A stretch of DNA of 64,000 nt from Candidula unifasciata (GCA_905116865.2 CAJHNH020000487.1:142501-206500), one strand, 5' to 3'; positions 47,278 to 59,605 are shown, numbered from the stretch's first letter. The notes: generated by a model from the letters alone, not told the origin. A program made the numbers and translations.

Positions 47278-48880
47278 TCTTGACCACTTCTTCTTCTTCA
47301 CTTCTCCTTCTTCTTCTTCACTTCCTCTTTTACCGCTGTGGGTGTCGAGGGAGATATAAGGTTCTGTTTCTAGCTCTTCTGGCCGCCTCAACCATAGGCA
47401 CATCGTGCTGTTGTAGAGTTTCTCTGATGGTATCCTTCCATGTTGTTCTTGGTCTACCTCATGCTCTAAGTCCTTCTTCTCTTTCCATGTATGCTTTGTA
47501 TGGTATGGTGTCACAAGGCATTCTCTCTAAGTGGGCAAACCATTTCACTTGCTGTCTTCGTATGTAATTTAGAATTGGTTCTGTGCTGACTTTTTCTCTT
47601 ATGATCTCATTCCTCATCTTATCTCTTATGGTCACTCCTACAGCCCTTCTCAGACATCTCATTTTCGTGGTTACTAATTTTCTTTTATGGTTTGTTGTGA
47701 GTGACCATGTCTGGCACTGGTAGCACAGAGTTGGAATAAATATGCTTTGAATAAGATGTCTCTTTGTGCTGATTGGGATTGTCTTATGCTCTAAGAGGGG
47801 AGCTAACTGTCCCAATACTTGGTTTGCTTTACTGCATCTAATGTTAATTTCTTTATCCAATTTCCCATCTTCAGTAAATGTAGTTCCCAGATATTTAAAC
47901 TCAGATGCCTGTTTAATGCCTTTGCACTCTATTGCTATGTTTAGATCTGTCTTCTTTTTTCCTATTGACATTACTTCTGTCTTTTCAGTGTTGATTCTCA
48001 TATTATTTGTTTTACATTCTTCATTCATGGATGTTAGATGTTGTTGCCATTTCATGGCTGTATCTGCTATCAAGGCCTGGTCATCTGGAAAGAGTAATTC
48101 GTTGATCTTACTAACATTTTCATTCTTGGGCTTGGCATTCTTGCATATACTGTCGATGTAAGTGATAAACAGCAGTGGTAATAAGACACACCCCTGTCTT
48201 ACTCCAGATGTTACTGTGAATGGATGAGATGTTCCCTGATTTATTCTAACTACACTTCTACAATCCCTGTATAAACTTTTGCACACTTCGATGAGGTGTT
48301 CGCTTACTCCATATCTTGCCATTACTTTCCATAATAATTGTCTGTCGACTCTGTCAAATGCCTTCTCCTGGTCTACGAATGCCACAAATAAGTTCTTATT
48401 GTTTTCAATGTTCTTTTCTATTAACTGTTTGAGTGTGAAGATTGCATCTGTGCAGCTTCTATTTCTCCTAAATCCCATCTGTTCTTCTGCCAGCTGTGGT
48501 TCTATCACTGGTCTCAGTCTTGTTTCTATTATCTTGGCATACATTTTGCCAACATGGCTTAAAAGAGAGATGCCTCAGTATTCTCGTTTGCTTCCTTTGT
48601 TCTTCCACAATGGTATAACTATTGCATGTTGCCAATCAATAGGGGCAGTTTGTTGTACCCATGCTGCATTAAATATTCTGTGGAGCCATCTGATGCTGCT
48701 TTCACCTGCTGTTTGAATTATTTCTGTTGGTAATCTATCAGCTCCTGGTGCTTTATATTTAGGAGACTGCTTAATGACTTTTTCTATTTCATCCATTAGT
48801 ATGTGTGGTTCTAACACTGTTGCTCTGTGCTCTTCAGTTGTTCTTTCCTGATGATCTCCTAGAGGATTATCTTGACCACT
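47278..48880 (-). mobile_element. 5'-truncated LINE, nearly full RT, 9-11-bp target-site duplication
   Basis: TCTTGACCACT at 47278-47288 and 48870-48880 flanks the element. Minus-strand reading starts just before the RT: KYKAPGADRLPTEII, VIPLWKNKGSKREY, in-frame TGA, GISLLSHVGKMYAKIIETRL. Then QMGFRRNRSCTDAIF, FVAFVDQEKAFDRVDRQLLW (first catalytic Asp), GVRQGCVLLPLLFITYIDSI, LLFPDDQALI (catalytic pair), FKYLGTTFTEDGKLDKEINI, MRCLRRAVGVTIRDK and KWFAHLERMP. After a second in-frame TGA comes GRPRTTWKDTIRETL, with the end at about 47329. The 3' tail is (GAA)n. About 510 codons stay in a single frame with only two stops. It sits in intron 1, antisense to the host gene. Confidence 0.92.
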
Positions 48881-50032
48881 AGTGCAGCATAAACAGAAAC
48901 ACAAGTGAGGCCTGTTAGACACATTTGCAGCAATCATGGACGATTTCATCTGGTGCGTTTAACTTTTCCCTTATGCACAAGATTTCTGTACCCTTCATAT
49001 ATCCTCAATAAAGGCTCATCTGGAAACAAAAATCTCTTGTTGTCTAAACAAATTTAAAAAATATAAAAAAAAAGAATTAAAAAAATTTATTTTTAACCCA
49101 AACTACTAAAGTAAAAAAAAAAAAATTCTGTAAAATTCTACCACTTTGTTTCCGATTGTCAACATTGACTATCTACTTACCCAGTTTAGAATGTAGACTT
49201 TTACAATTACCTAACAATGTATTTTACATGTAACTAGTTGACAGCTGTAGCGCCATCTACGGAAAACAAACATGTGGTTGACCACTTAAAGAACAACATG
49301 ATACATTTAATTTTTATCCAAAATTGCTCATGGTCAAATGTTAGAAATGTAAACCTGACAAATTTTATAAGTTATACATTCACTTTAAGAAACAATTTTA
49401 AAATAATTCCAGGTATTAACCCCTCCTCCCCCCCCCCCCCCCCTAATACTTTTACATTTGAAAATAAGTAAGATATACATACAGTTTGTAACTTGATTAT
49501 GAAATGTTTCACAACATAATAAAAAACATGCACACATACACACACAAAAAGAGACACAAGGTTCATGGATGTGTAAAAATATCAGGTCAACACTTCCTTT
49601 GTGGGCACAAATGATATCAGTACCTGACACATATATGCCACCATTTCTTATACCTTCTAATCGTACAGGTAGTAACTTAAAAATAATGTGCGTGGACAGT
49701 CATCCTGTCCGGGACCTACTTTACATAACTCTACTACCGTGCGAGTTAAACATACTCCTAAGTTGCGCCATGGTACTACTATTTACAACAATGGTCGTCA
49801 CTGACGTCACTATTCTATATACTGTCCCATACCCACACAAAACCCTGACACATGCTGATACTTGAAGTGAATAACCTAGTGTAATGATCCATCCCTCAGT
49901 AGGAGAATATAGAAGACAAAGGTATCTGCTGTCAGAAGCATGGCTCAAGAGTTGCCAGGTGTCAAGAAAGTGTTAAATATGTCTACTGTTTAGTCACTGA
50001 AACCTTTGCTCAAGTGATGGAACATATTTCAG
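48881..50032. other. Intron 1, 3' part; homopolymer runs
   Basis: Contains A-runs (49060-49130), a C-run at 49426-49442 and sequence at 49690-49795 similar to 47080-47165. It ends in the splice acceptor CATATTTCAG at 50023-50032. No other gene. Confidence 0.55.
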
Positions 50033-50236
50033 GATTTGGTCTGGAGAGTGCTAAAGCTTTACAAGATCTTGGCTTTGGGGTGATTGCTGGATGTTACGAT
50101 GATAACAGCCCAGGAGCGCTGGAACTCAAGGCCAGGCCATGGGTCCAAAAGGTTGAAGTGCTCATTCTTGATGTTACCAGTGAAGCCAGTGTCTTAGCTT
50201 GTGCTAAGGAGGTCAAGGATATTGTAAGAGATCAAG
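50033..50236 (+). CDS. Short-chain dehydrogenase/reductase, exon 2
   Basis: 204 bp between acceptor TTTCAG and donor G|GTGATA. It completes the dinucleotide motif (GFGLESAKALQDLGFGVIAG) and codes the second beta strand, a helix with PGALELKARPWVQ, and VEVLILDVTSE, where the acidic residue before V-T is the usual adenine-ring Asp of SDRs. It is in phase 1 with both neighbours. The donor GTGATA is weaker than consensus. Confidence 0.88.
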
Positions 50237-50449
50237 GTGATAAATGCACACATTACTGCATATTATTTCTTGTATTATGCATTTATGATTTCTTGTTTTA
50301 TGTATTTTTTTTTTTCTTTATTGCATTTCTGATTTATTGTTTTATGTATTAATGATTTCTTGTCTTATGTATTTATAATTTGTTTTATGTATTTGTGATT
50401 TCTGTTTTTTTCTTCTTCAACAAATGATTGTTTGTATGGAGTCAGAAGG

Positions 50450-51500
50450 AGATGATCCTAGCAAGCATAACAACAGATCATACATCACAACAGCAGATTC
50501 TTTAGCAAAAGAGCACATCCTGTAGAACAACAAAACATCATGTAGCACAACAACAGATCCTAAATTACAGTAACAGATCCTATAGCAAAACAGCAAATCC
50601 TAGAGCAAAACTACAGATTCTAAAGCACAACAACAGATCAAGTAACACACAACAAATCTTGTAACACAACAACAGATTCTGTATCATTGTCTATTTAGCA
50701 AATCAGGCAGTTGTATCATGTCCAGTTAACAGATCAGACAGCTGTGTCATTGTCCAGTTAACAGATCAGACAGCTGTATCATGTCTAGTTAACAGTTCAA
50801 GCAGCTGTATCATGTCTAGTTAACAGATCAGTCAGCTGTATCATGTCTAGTTACGGATCAGGCAGCTGTATCATTGTCTAGTTAACAGATCAGGCAGTTG
50901 TATCACCGTCTAGTTAACAGATAAGATAGCTGTATCATGTCTAGTTAAATCTGTATCATGTTCAGTTAGCAGATCAGACAGCTGTATCATTTCCAATTAG
51001 CAGATCAGACAGCTGTATCATGTCCAGTTAACAGATCAGATAGCTGTATCATGTCTAGTTAACAGATCAGATAGCTGTATCATGTCTAGTTAACAGATCA
51101 GATAGCTGTATCATGTCTAGTTAACAGATCAGATAGCTGTATCATGTCTAGTTAACAGATCAGATAGCTGTATCATGTCTAGTTAACAGATCAGATAGCT
51201 GTATCATGTCCAGTTAACAGATCAGATAGCTGTATCATGTCTAGTTAACAGATCAGATAGCTGTATCATGTCCAGTTAACAGATCAGATAGCTGTATCAT
51301 GTCTAGTTAAATCTGTATCATGTCCAGTTAGCAGATAAGACAGCTGTATCATGTCTAGTTAAATCTGTATAATGTCTAGTTAAATCTGCATCATGTCTGG
51401 TTAACAGATCAAATAGCTGTATCATGTCTAGTTAACAGATCAGTCAGCTGTATCATGTCTGGTTAACAGATCAAACAGCTGTATCATGTCTGGTTATAGT
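50450..51500 (+). repeat. Intron 2 minisatellites, 31-bp unit
   Basis: 50460-50690 has degenerate units around AACAGATCCTGTAGCACAAC. From about 50690 there are about 24 copies of a 31-bp unit containing ATCATGTCTAGTTAACAGAT; copies at 51030-51250 are nearly identical. Nearly fills the 1.3-kb intron. Confidence 0.92.
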
Positions 51501-51527
51501 AATTGGAACTGTCTTGTTATTTCAAAG

Positions 51528-51680
51528 GTTTGTGGGCTGTCATCAATAATGCTGGAATCAACTGTCAGGGTCCAGCAGAACTGGTCTCCATGGAAATGTT
51601 TCATAGGTGTGCTGAGGTCAACTTGTTCGGAGCTATTCGGGTTATCAAGGCTGTTCTACCACTTATCAGACAGACAGAAG
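51528..51680 (+). CDS. Short-chain dehydrogenase/reductase, exon 3
   Basis: 153 bp between acceptor TTTCAAAG and donor G|GTATGT. Codes LWAVINNAGINCQGPAELVS, the conserved NNAG motif that stabilises the central beta sheet, then EMFHRCAEVNLFGAIRVIKA and VLPLIRQTEG. Exons 1-3 give about 194 residues; relatives have about 310-390. The Ser and YxxxK catalytic residues would lie in later exons, which were not seen up to 64000. Either they lie beyond the window or the gene is broken. WAVINNAG and the anchor recall HSD17B2, while CDSGFG recalls RDH and BDH1. Confidence 0.88.
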
Positions 51681-51689
51681 GTATGTATG

Positions 51690-51870
51690 TAAGTCTAGGT
51701 GAAGCTAACTTCTCACACATAGTATTTGTGTAGTCAGTGTGGAACTACCTTCTCACATATAGTATTTGTGTAGTCAGTGTGGAGCTACCTTCTCACATAT
51801 AGTATTTGTGTAGTTGAGGTGGAGCTATCATGTCACAGAAGGTATGTGTGTAAGTCTAGGTGAAGCTACC
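51690..51870 (+). repeat. 40-bp minisatellite, first block
   Basis: Units containing CTTCTCACATATAGTATTTG followed by TGTAGTCAGTGTGG. It starts right after the exon 3 donor and is interrupted at 51871 by a solo LTR. Confidence 0.9.
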
Positions 51871-53117
51871 TGTAGCAGAGTCATTGCTCATACCACCTTT
51901 TTAGTGTTGTGCTGTTTGCACGACAAGACCCCTTATGGCACTCACCCTTGTTTTTGAAACTTTTCCACTATGATTAGTAAGCATCTATATCCCCTTAGGT
52001 CCCTACTCTTGTTTCCCACGTACTTTGAGTCGTCTGATTAGACATCATGTGACTCTCCCCGTCCAGCACCAAAACAATTAGGTAAATTCCAATGACCCGG
52101 CCAGCCTAGGTCGCTGCAGAATCTGCAAAACAACGAGGGATAGGAGCCCCCTGGGAGCATGCTAGTAACCCCTTTATAAACGATTGCCCGGAACCCAAGG
52201 GCTGGACAGAAGGCACAGACATAGACAGAGAATAGACACAGAGGAGGGACAAGACACGGACGGAGACAGGGCAGAGGAGAAGACGGAGATAGACAGAGGC
52301 AGAAGAAGGAGGACAGCAGTGGACAGGCCAGGGACAGGCTAGAGATAGGGACAGAGATAGATAGTAGAGCGAAGTACCGGTCAGTTAAACAGGGAAGGAA
52401 GGTTGATTAGAAAGTGTAGATAAGTAGATAGTTAAAGATATATATATGTATTCGATTAGGATTACTGTCAGAAACAGTGGCCCCTTCCGAATGGTCACAA
52501 TTGTTTTTACGCAGGACGACGGATCAACTCTTGTATACCGCTTTGTAGTAAGAGAGTTTGACATTTTTCACCACCCATTGGTCCAGCCGGATTCAGGTGT
52601 AGATACGACTTCGGGGACAGATACTGACTCGGAGACAGATGAAGAAGAGGCCGGAGCTCAGTAGACTAGAAGTACTACATATAGGCCGGACTTCCTGAAA
52701 ATCTCCAAATGAATTTTATAAGTGGAAGATAAAAAATGTTGAACCAACCTGCACTAGTAGCCCGGTGGCAGTTAAAGACAATAGAATCAGTTAACAAAGT
52801 AAATAAAGAAGAAGAACACAACGCGATTCTACGAGTACTTAGCCGTAGAGATAATCCAGTGTTATTCAGAATATCATTTTTAATTGTGTGACATTGTTAA
52901 AGTATCATATTAAAGAAATTATAGAAGAGAATAGTTGTTTCCAGACACTTTATTATTCAAGCAAAGTCATGTGAGAAGCATGCAAAGAGTGCTAAGTGTG
53001 CATCATCATCACCACTAACGACACGACCATCTTTCTCCTCGTCTATAAACAATCACCAGCCACCCTTGTGACAAATATAAACGAAACTGGGACAATAACA
53101 GAGACGACTGTGTCACA
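51871..53117 (+). mobile_element. Solo LTR, family E, with 4-bp target-site duplication
   Basis: 1,247 bp that start TGTAGCAGAG and end GTGTCACA, flanked by TACC (51867-51870 and 53118-53121), with the 40-bp minisatellite on both sides. AATAAA lies at about 52802. A 72-codon frame (52446-52664) with an acidic C-terminus (TDSETDEEEAGAQ) lies inside. It is not recognised and may be chance. Confidence 0.8.
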
Positions 53118-53378
53118 TACCTTCTCACATATAGTATTTGTGTAGTCAGTGTAAAGCTACCTTCTCACATATAGTATTTGTGTAGTCAGTGTAAAGCTAC
53201 CTTCTCACATATAGTATTTGTGTAGTCAGTGTGAAGCTACCTTCTCACATATAGTATTTGTGTAGTCAGTGTGAAGCTACCTTCTCACATATAGTATTTG
53301 TGTAGTCAGTGTGAAGCTATCATGTCACAGAAGGTATGTGTGTAAGTCTAGCTGAAGCTACCTTCTCACATATAGTAT
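53118..53378 (+). repeat. 40-bp minisatellite, second block
   Basis: About six units between the solo LTR and the retroposon at 53379. Units differ mainly in TGTGAAG, TGTAAAG or TGTGGAG. Confidence 0.92.
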
Positions 53379-53895
<517 letters not shown>

Positions 53896-55150
53896 CATAT
53901 AGTATTTGTGTAGTCGGTGTGGAGCTATCATGTCACAGAAGGTATGTGTGTAAGTCTAGTTGAAGCTACCTTCTCACATATAGTATTTGTGTAGTCGGTG
54001 TAAAGCTACCTTCTCACATATAGTATTTGTGTAGTCGGTGTGAAGCTACCTTCTCACATATAGTATTTGTGTAGTCGGTGTAAAGCTACCTTCTCACATA
54101 TAGTATTTGTGTAGTCGGTGTGAAGCTACCTTCTCACATATAGTATTTGTGAAGTCGATGTAAAGCTACCTTCTCACATATAGTATTTGTGTAGTCGGTG
54201 TAAAGCTACCTTCTCACATATAGTATTTGTGTAGTCGGTGTAAAGCTACCTTCTCACATATAGTATTTGTGTAGTCGGTGTCAAGCTACCTTCTCACATA
54301 TAGTATTTGTGTAGTCGGTGTGAAGCTACCTTCTCACATATAGTATTTGTGTAGTCGGTGTAAAGCTACCTTCTCACATATAGTATTTGTGTAGTCGGTG
54401 TAAAGCTACCTTCTCACATATAGTATTTGTGTAGTCGGTGTAAAGCTACCTTCTCACATATAGTATTTGTGTAGTCAGTGTGAAGCTACCTTCTCACATA
54501 TAGTATTTGTGTAGACGGTGTGAAGCTATCATGTCACAGAAGGTATGTGTGTAAGTCTAGCTGAAGCTACCTTCTCACATATAGTGTTTGTGTAGTCGGT
54601 GTGAAGCTACCTTCTCACACATGTAGTATCATGTGTAGAAAGTATATGTGTGTAAGTCTAGGTGAAGCTACCTTCTCACATATAGTATTTGTGTAGTCGG
54701 TGTGAAGCTACCTTCTCACATATAGTATTTGTGTAGACGGTGTGAAGCTATCATGTCACAGATTTGTGTATCGGTGCTACCTTGTAAGTCTAGTGTGAAG
54801 CTATACACAGAAGGTATGTGTCACTATGAAGCTACCTTTTCACATACCGTATTTGTGTAGTCATATAGTATTTGTGTAGTCGGTGTGAAGCTATCATGTC
54901 ACAGAAGGTATGTGTGTAAGTCTAGGTGAAGCTACCTTCTCCCATATAGTATTTGTGTAGTCGGTGTGAAGCTACCTTCTCACATATAATATTTGTGTAG
55001 TCAGTGTGAAGCTACCTTCTCACATATAGTATTTGTGTAGTCAGTGTGGAGCTACCTTCTCACATATGGTATTTGTGTAGTCTGTGTGGAGCTATCTTCT
55101 CACATATAGTATTTGTGTAGTCAGTGTGGAGCTATCATGTTGTCACAGAA
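53896..55150 (+). repeat. 40-bp minisatellite, main block
   Basis: About 30 units containing CTTCTCACATATAGTATTTG and TGTAGTCGGTGTGAAG, with a longer variant carrying CATGTCACAGAAGGTATGTG every several units. A scrambled stretch lies near 54760-54850. Confidence 0.93.
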
Positions 55151-55254
55151 GTCATGTGTGTAGTCTGTGGGAAGCTTGTGTAATCAGTATGGATATATCC
55201 TCTCACAGAAAGTTTGTGCATAGTATGCATGGAGCAACTCTCTTACAGAAGTAT

Positions 55255-56660
55255 GTGTGTAGTCTGTGTTATTATTTTTCACTGGTCACCTATATTGAAA
55301 TCTTTGTACAGTTAACAATTGTTATGACAACTTCACTTCTATGCTGGATAAAGTTTTTAGCCTAGGAATAGAAAATATTCTTCTCAGAAATTTCAGCATT
55401 GATGCAAAGAAACTGTACTAAACGTCAGGCGATATCCTCCTATCCTATACATTTAAACAGCTAATTAACTCTTTGAGTCCCAGGGGAATTAGCATTACAG
55501 GCCCAATGGGTAGTAAAGAGAGAGTAAAATTGACGTATCATGCGTTCATTGAGCTTCTACGTAGGAACCTATGAACATGATGCTTTCCCTGGGACTCAAA
55601 GAGTTAACCTTCCCACAAAAGTGACAGAAGCCTCTTCACCTATACTCGATCACATCTTTGCAACTTGTTCAACAAATACTGTTTAATGTACTGTCCCTGC
55701 TACTGCAGTCAGCAACCACTATACTGTATGCATTACCTGGTCAAAAGAGGGATTCAGAGTTTTAAAAAAACCATTTCACTATTAAATTTAGAAGTTAAAA
55801 TCTTTTAATCTTGATTTATTTTTACAACTTGCGAACAAATTACAGCTTGATCATGTTTATCAACTCCCTGAACCAGACGGGGCTATAGCCTTCCAGACTA
55901 AAGCAGTCTACAGTGTTTTTGATAAACAAGTACCAGTTAAAGAAGTTAGAGTGAAAAAGAACTACATCACCATGGATAAATTATGAGGGAACGAGACACA
56001 GCACACAAAAATAAAAACTTTATACTGCCCATCACAAATTAAGAATTTAAGCACAATATGAAGTTCGTAAAATGAAGAAAAAAACCCATCATTTTAACAA
56101 ATTGACAAAAGATAACACAAACAGTGCTGACATATGGAAAGCTATTAAAGGAACCAACAAGAAACATTCTTCAGATCAATCAATACCTAATTCTCTAACA
56201 TGTGAAGATTCAAACCCTTTTTCAGATCAGAAATTGAGAATTCAAAATCCTCAATACCAGACTCACAGTGTAACTTAATCCTACTAACATCATTCTGTGA
56301 GTCAAAATTCACCACGACTGTTCCTCCTGAGATTCCCCTATTGTCTGTTGCTGAAGTGTATAAATATCTCTCAGACCTCAAGCAAACTCCTCTGGCTTAT
56401 ATGGAATCAGTAATCAAATTCTTTGATGTGCTGCACCAGTCATTAGTGACTCCCTAATGTTCATATATAATCAGGGCCTTGCTAAGAGCTACTTACCATC
56501 AGCCTTTAAAATTGTTAAAGTTTGCCCTCTGCTCAGTCAGACCTGGTTCAGCTGACAACAGTTCTTTGGGAAACTATAGACCTGTTTTTCTACTAACCTC
56601 ACTATCTAAACAGTTAGAGAAACATATACATTAAAAAAAAACTTCAGCATTTAATAACAA
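55255..56660 (+). pseudogene. CR1/Jockey-like LINE, endonuclease end to RT start
   Basis: After removal of the MITE at 55465-55607 the sequence codes an endonuclease end (ILDHIFATCSTNTV, VSNHYTVCITWSKEGF). A linker NKLQLDHVYQLPEPDGAIAF, then VKKNYITMDKL and IWKAIKGTNKKHS follow. RT blocks come next: SVAEVYKYLSDLKQT and GSADNSSLGNYRPVFLLTSL with LSKQLEKHIH. Frame changes are frequent. About 83% identical by eye to 24795-25150 over the shared part. Confidence 0.78.
55465..55607. mobile_element. MITE flanked by TTAA, copy 1
   Basis: 143 bp including TTAA at both ends. The tips CTCTTTGAGTCCCAGGG and CCCTGGGACTCAAAGAG are perfect inverted repeats. The interrupted LINE reads through once the element and one TTAA are removed, so TTAA is the target duplication. 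This is the target preference of the piggyBac superfamily. No coding capacity. Confidence 0.88.
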
Positions 56661-56671
56661 AAATCTAATGA

Positions 56672-58195
56672 TTACCTCCACATGATCCCTGAAGAACAGG
56701 CTGATATCGAAAATGATACTTAGGTACCTGAGTCTGCTTTCCTTTCTGATGTTACTGTTAACTGTGAGGCTTGGAACATTAGCACTTACGTTTCTATTGT
56801 CCAGAAAGCACCACTAAATAGCCACCATTTTTTGGTTTGAGGACATCACCCATCTCTGCACACCAGTCAGTCACTTTGCTAGTTGCCTGTAGCTATAGGG
56901 CTGTCTGTTGCCTATCACTCCCCAACCTATATGCAGGAATACCATCGGCAAATGTCAATATCCTTTCAACACCTCTTGCTTGAGTTGATTCAAGAACCGA
57001 CATCAAGGCACTCGGGGCATTCTCATAAATGCTCCATCCCCATCTTTAGCAGCCAGCGCAGAGTTCCAATATTAATGGTGCCAATAGCATTCTGATTAAA
57101 CATCTGTCTCGCCTTCCATCTGAGCGTCTATCATCGACCAGAACCACTCGTCACTACTCGCTGCATCAATCTCACCAGACTGTGGTGATCCATCTGCTCC
57201 TCCAAACTGTACATTCTCTCCCACAAGGCCCTAACCATGTCTGCCTTATCATGCATCAATATTCCACTAAGAGCCAGCCAGTCTGTCCGCCTGTTCATTT
57301 CCCAACACACCGGCATTTCCTGGAGAGAAATCCAAACAATAACTTCTCACCCGTGACCTAAGCATGCCTGTCCTGACCTTCCTCAGCATGCTTTCTGAGT
57401 AAGTTACAATCATGAGTGTGTCATATTCTCTAACCACTGGAAAGCTGCAGTGACCGCCTCCACCTCCATTCTTAAACTGGATGTTGTGGTATCATATGCT
57501 AGGCTCTCCTGCACCACACCTCAACCAATAATCTTTGCTAAAAAAACCCAAGCACTTCTTTTGCCTCTTAGCGCTTAACTGTCTGTATAAATAATCACAT
57601 CCTCTGAGCGAGCATTATCTTGAATTAACTGTTGAATTTCCACCTCCATGACACCTGCTGTCTAGACTCTGCATTCCCGGCTCAATGTGATTATGACACT
57701 ACACAAGTCTGACTGTTCATCTGGCCCTTGACCCACTCCTCTCCTTGCTTAATGTTCTTTAGGATGCAGACCTGTCTTATTGTGTCATCTGCCTGAGCCA
57801 TCCATGACTTTCCTCCTAACCACTAACCCTTAACTTTTTGAGTCCCAGGGGGTTAAGCATCACAGGCCCAAGGGGTAGTCAAGAGAGACGTAAAATCAGC
57901 GCATCTTGCATTCACTGGGCTTCTAGGTAGGAATCTTGGGACTCAAAGAGTTAACTGCGCCCAGAGCTTCTTGTAAAGGGTTATCTGTGTCTGCAGCTAT
58001 CTTGAGATGTGACTTCGCATGCAGCACCTTATACCTACCTGCAACAGTCAGCAAACCAAGGATATTTCACAACTGTCTCTAGTGCAGCCCAGAAAGACCT
58101 GTATAGCTGCGTTCTGTATGCAGTCTAGTTTGTTCATCTGACTCTTTGAGACAGTAAGCAGCCCTAGGTCATATTCAACCACTGACAGGATCATC
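56672..58195 (-). pseudogene. I-group-like LINE, rearranged copy
   Basis: Minus strand. Same family as 36560-39600: EYDLGLLTVSKSQMNKLDCI and FLGCTRDSCE at about 58170-58075, an RNase H-like block EMNRRTDWLALSGILM near 57300-57250, and then, in the wrong order, the RT palm ERILTFADGIPAYRLG at about 56985-56930 followed by SLFFRDHVE at about 56690. Order is therefore thumb, RNase H, palm; either two fragments joined or a rearrangement. The palm reads FADG, lacking the second catalytic Asp. A MITE is inserted at 57830. Confidence 0.68.
57830..57954. mobile_element. MITE flanked by TTAA, copy 2
   Basis: 125 bp, same family as 55465-55607. TTAACTTTTTGAGTCCCAGG at the left, CTTGGGACTCAAAGAGTTAA at the right, and the shared core ATCACAGGCCCAAGGGGTAG. 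Slightly diverged ends and a shorter core. TTAA on both sides. Confidence 0.88.
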
Positions 58196-59605
58196 TTCTT
58201 CTTCTTTGCGTTCGGTTACGTATGCTCAGATCAGACCATCAGGTCGGTTGCCTCTATGAACTCGCATGTCAGCTACAGGTCCTGCAAGGTTCCCCATAGC
58301 TTGCTCTGCGCACTTTGCTCTTGAGGCCAGGTGTCTTTTTGAAGTTGCAGGTAGAGTGGGTAGGTCTGCAGAATGTGCTGAGGTGTTTGTGGTCCTGTTT
58401 GATAGGCACACTGTGGAGACTGTAAAATCTTTATTTTATGCATGTGGTAGTTGAGCCTGCAGTGTCCTGTTCATAGACGGAAAATTGTTGTATGTTGCTT
58501 TCTGTTGAGTCTGCTGATGGGGTCTTGTGAATGTTTACTGTTAGTTTGTTCTCTCCACAATCCCTTGTATTTTCCTTTGATAAATGTTCTGATTTCTGGT
58601 AATGACAATTAATGGGTGTATTGTTTCTCCTTTGTTCAATTTTTTGCAAGTCTGTCTGCTAACTCATTTCCTGATATGCCGCAGTGAGCTGTGATCCACT
58701 GGAGAACGATTTGATTGTTTTCTGTGAGTCAGAGACGGATCAGTTCTCTTTCCATGTTGTCTCGTGGATCCCTATGAGTCACCTGGAGGACTGACATGCA
58801 GTTACAAAGGAAAACAGTTTTGCTGTTTTTAATTTTTCTTTCCTTTAGCACTTTGGTTAAATCAATAATTGCTTGCTGCTCTGCTCTGAAGTTTGTTGAG
58901 AGTCTTCCGAAGGCACATGACATTTCTACTGTGGTCCCATCTTGCAGCATGATGACTGATCCATTTTTGTCTGCTCCCTCCAATGATCCATTGGTGTATA
59001 CGTGTGTCCATTCGGGTTTTGGATAACAGTTGTATACATGTTCAAGGGTCTTTGCACGCAGTACTAGGTTACATTTTTCAGCCTTTCTGTCTATGCCTGG
59101 AATTGTTGTTGGGACTGTAGAATTAGGCTGTAGGTCTATGCTGTATGCCTGGATCATTTCCCATGTTGAAGGATCTTTAGAAAGGATGTCACTGTTTTTT
59201 GTGTAGTACAATTTTGATAGATGGTGAAAGCTTTGTCTTTTCAGTCGGTTTTTTTGTTAAGTTATATGCTATTCTGTGCATGGGGTTGTTGTTCATGTGT
59301 TTAAATTTTGATGTTAGGGTAAGCACCTTTTCTTCCCTTCGAGGCTGAAGCTCTGGAGGCCACAGGTTGCCTCCAGCTCATTAATTGGTGTGCATCTCAT
59401 ACCTCCAGAGATTATTCTGAGACCAGTGTTCTGTATTTTATCCTGTTTGTGTAGGTTTGTTTTGGCTGCAGTGGAGTATGCTCCCATGCCATACTCCAGT
59501 TTTGGTCGTACGTATCCAGTGTATACTTGTCGTACAGTGTTGGCATCTGCACCCCAGCTTGTTCGAGAAAGTTTCTTCATAAGTCCGAGCCTCAGGGTAG
59601 CTTAC
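58196..59605 (-). pseudogene. RNase H-bearing LINE, 3' part
   Basis: Minus strand. RT end VRPKLEYGMGAYSTAAKTNL and NTGLRIISGGMRCTPINELE (59490-59375). RNase H begins WTHVYTNGSLEGADKNGSVI (about 59015), where the first catalytic Asp of TDGS is Asn, then SCAFGRLSTNFRAEQQAIID. The end motif LQWITAHCGISGNELADRLA is at about 58705-58645. The 3' end is AAAGAAGAAGA near 58196-58210. Its 5' part is cut by the LTR at 59609. Confidence 0.82.

Noticed and set aside
47766..48716. Plus-strand frames of 131 and 145 codons
   Set aside because: Antisense shadows of the LINE reverse transcriptase.
50690..51500. CRISPR-like 31-bp periodic array
   Set aside because: Tandem minisatellite without spacers, inside an intron.
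52446..52664. 72-codon frame as a host exon
   Set aside because: Lies wholly inside a solo LTR and shows no SDR motif or splice sites in the required phase.
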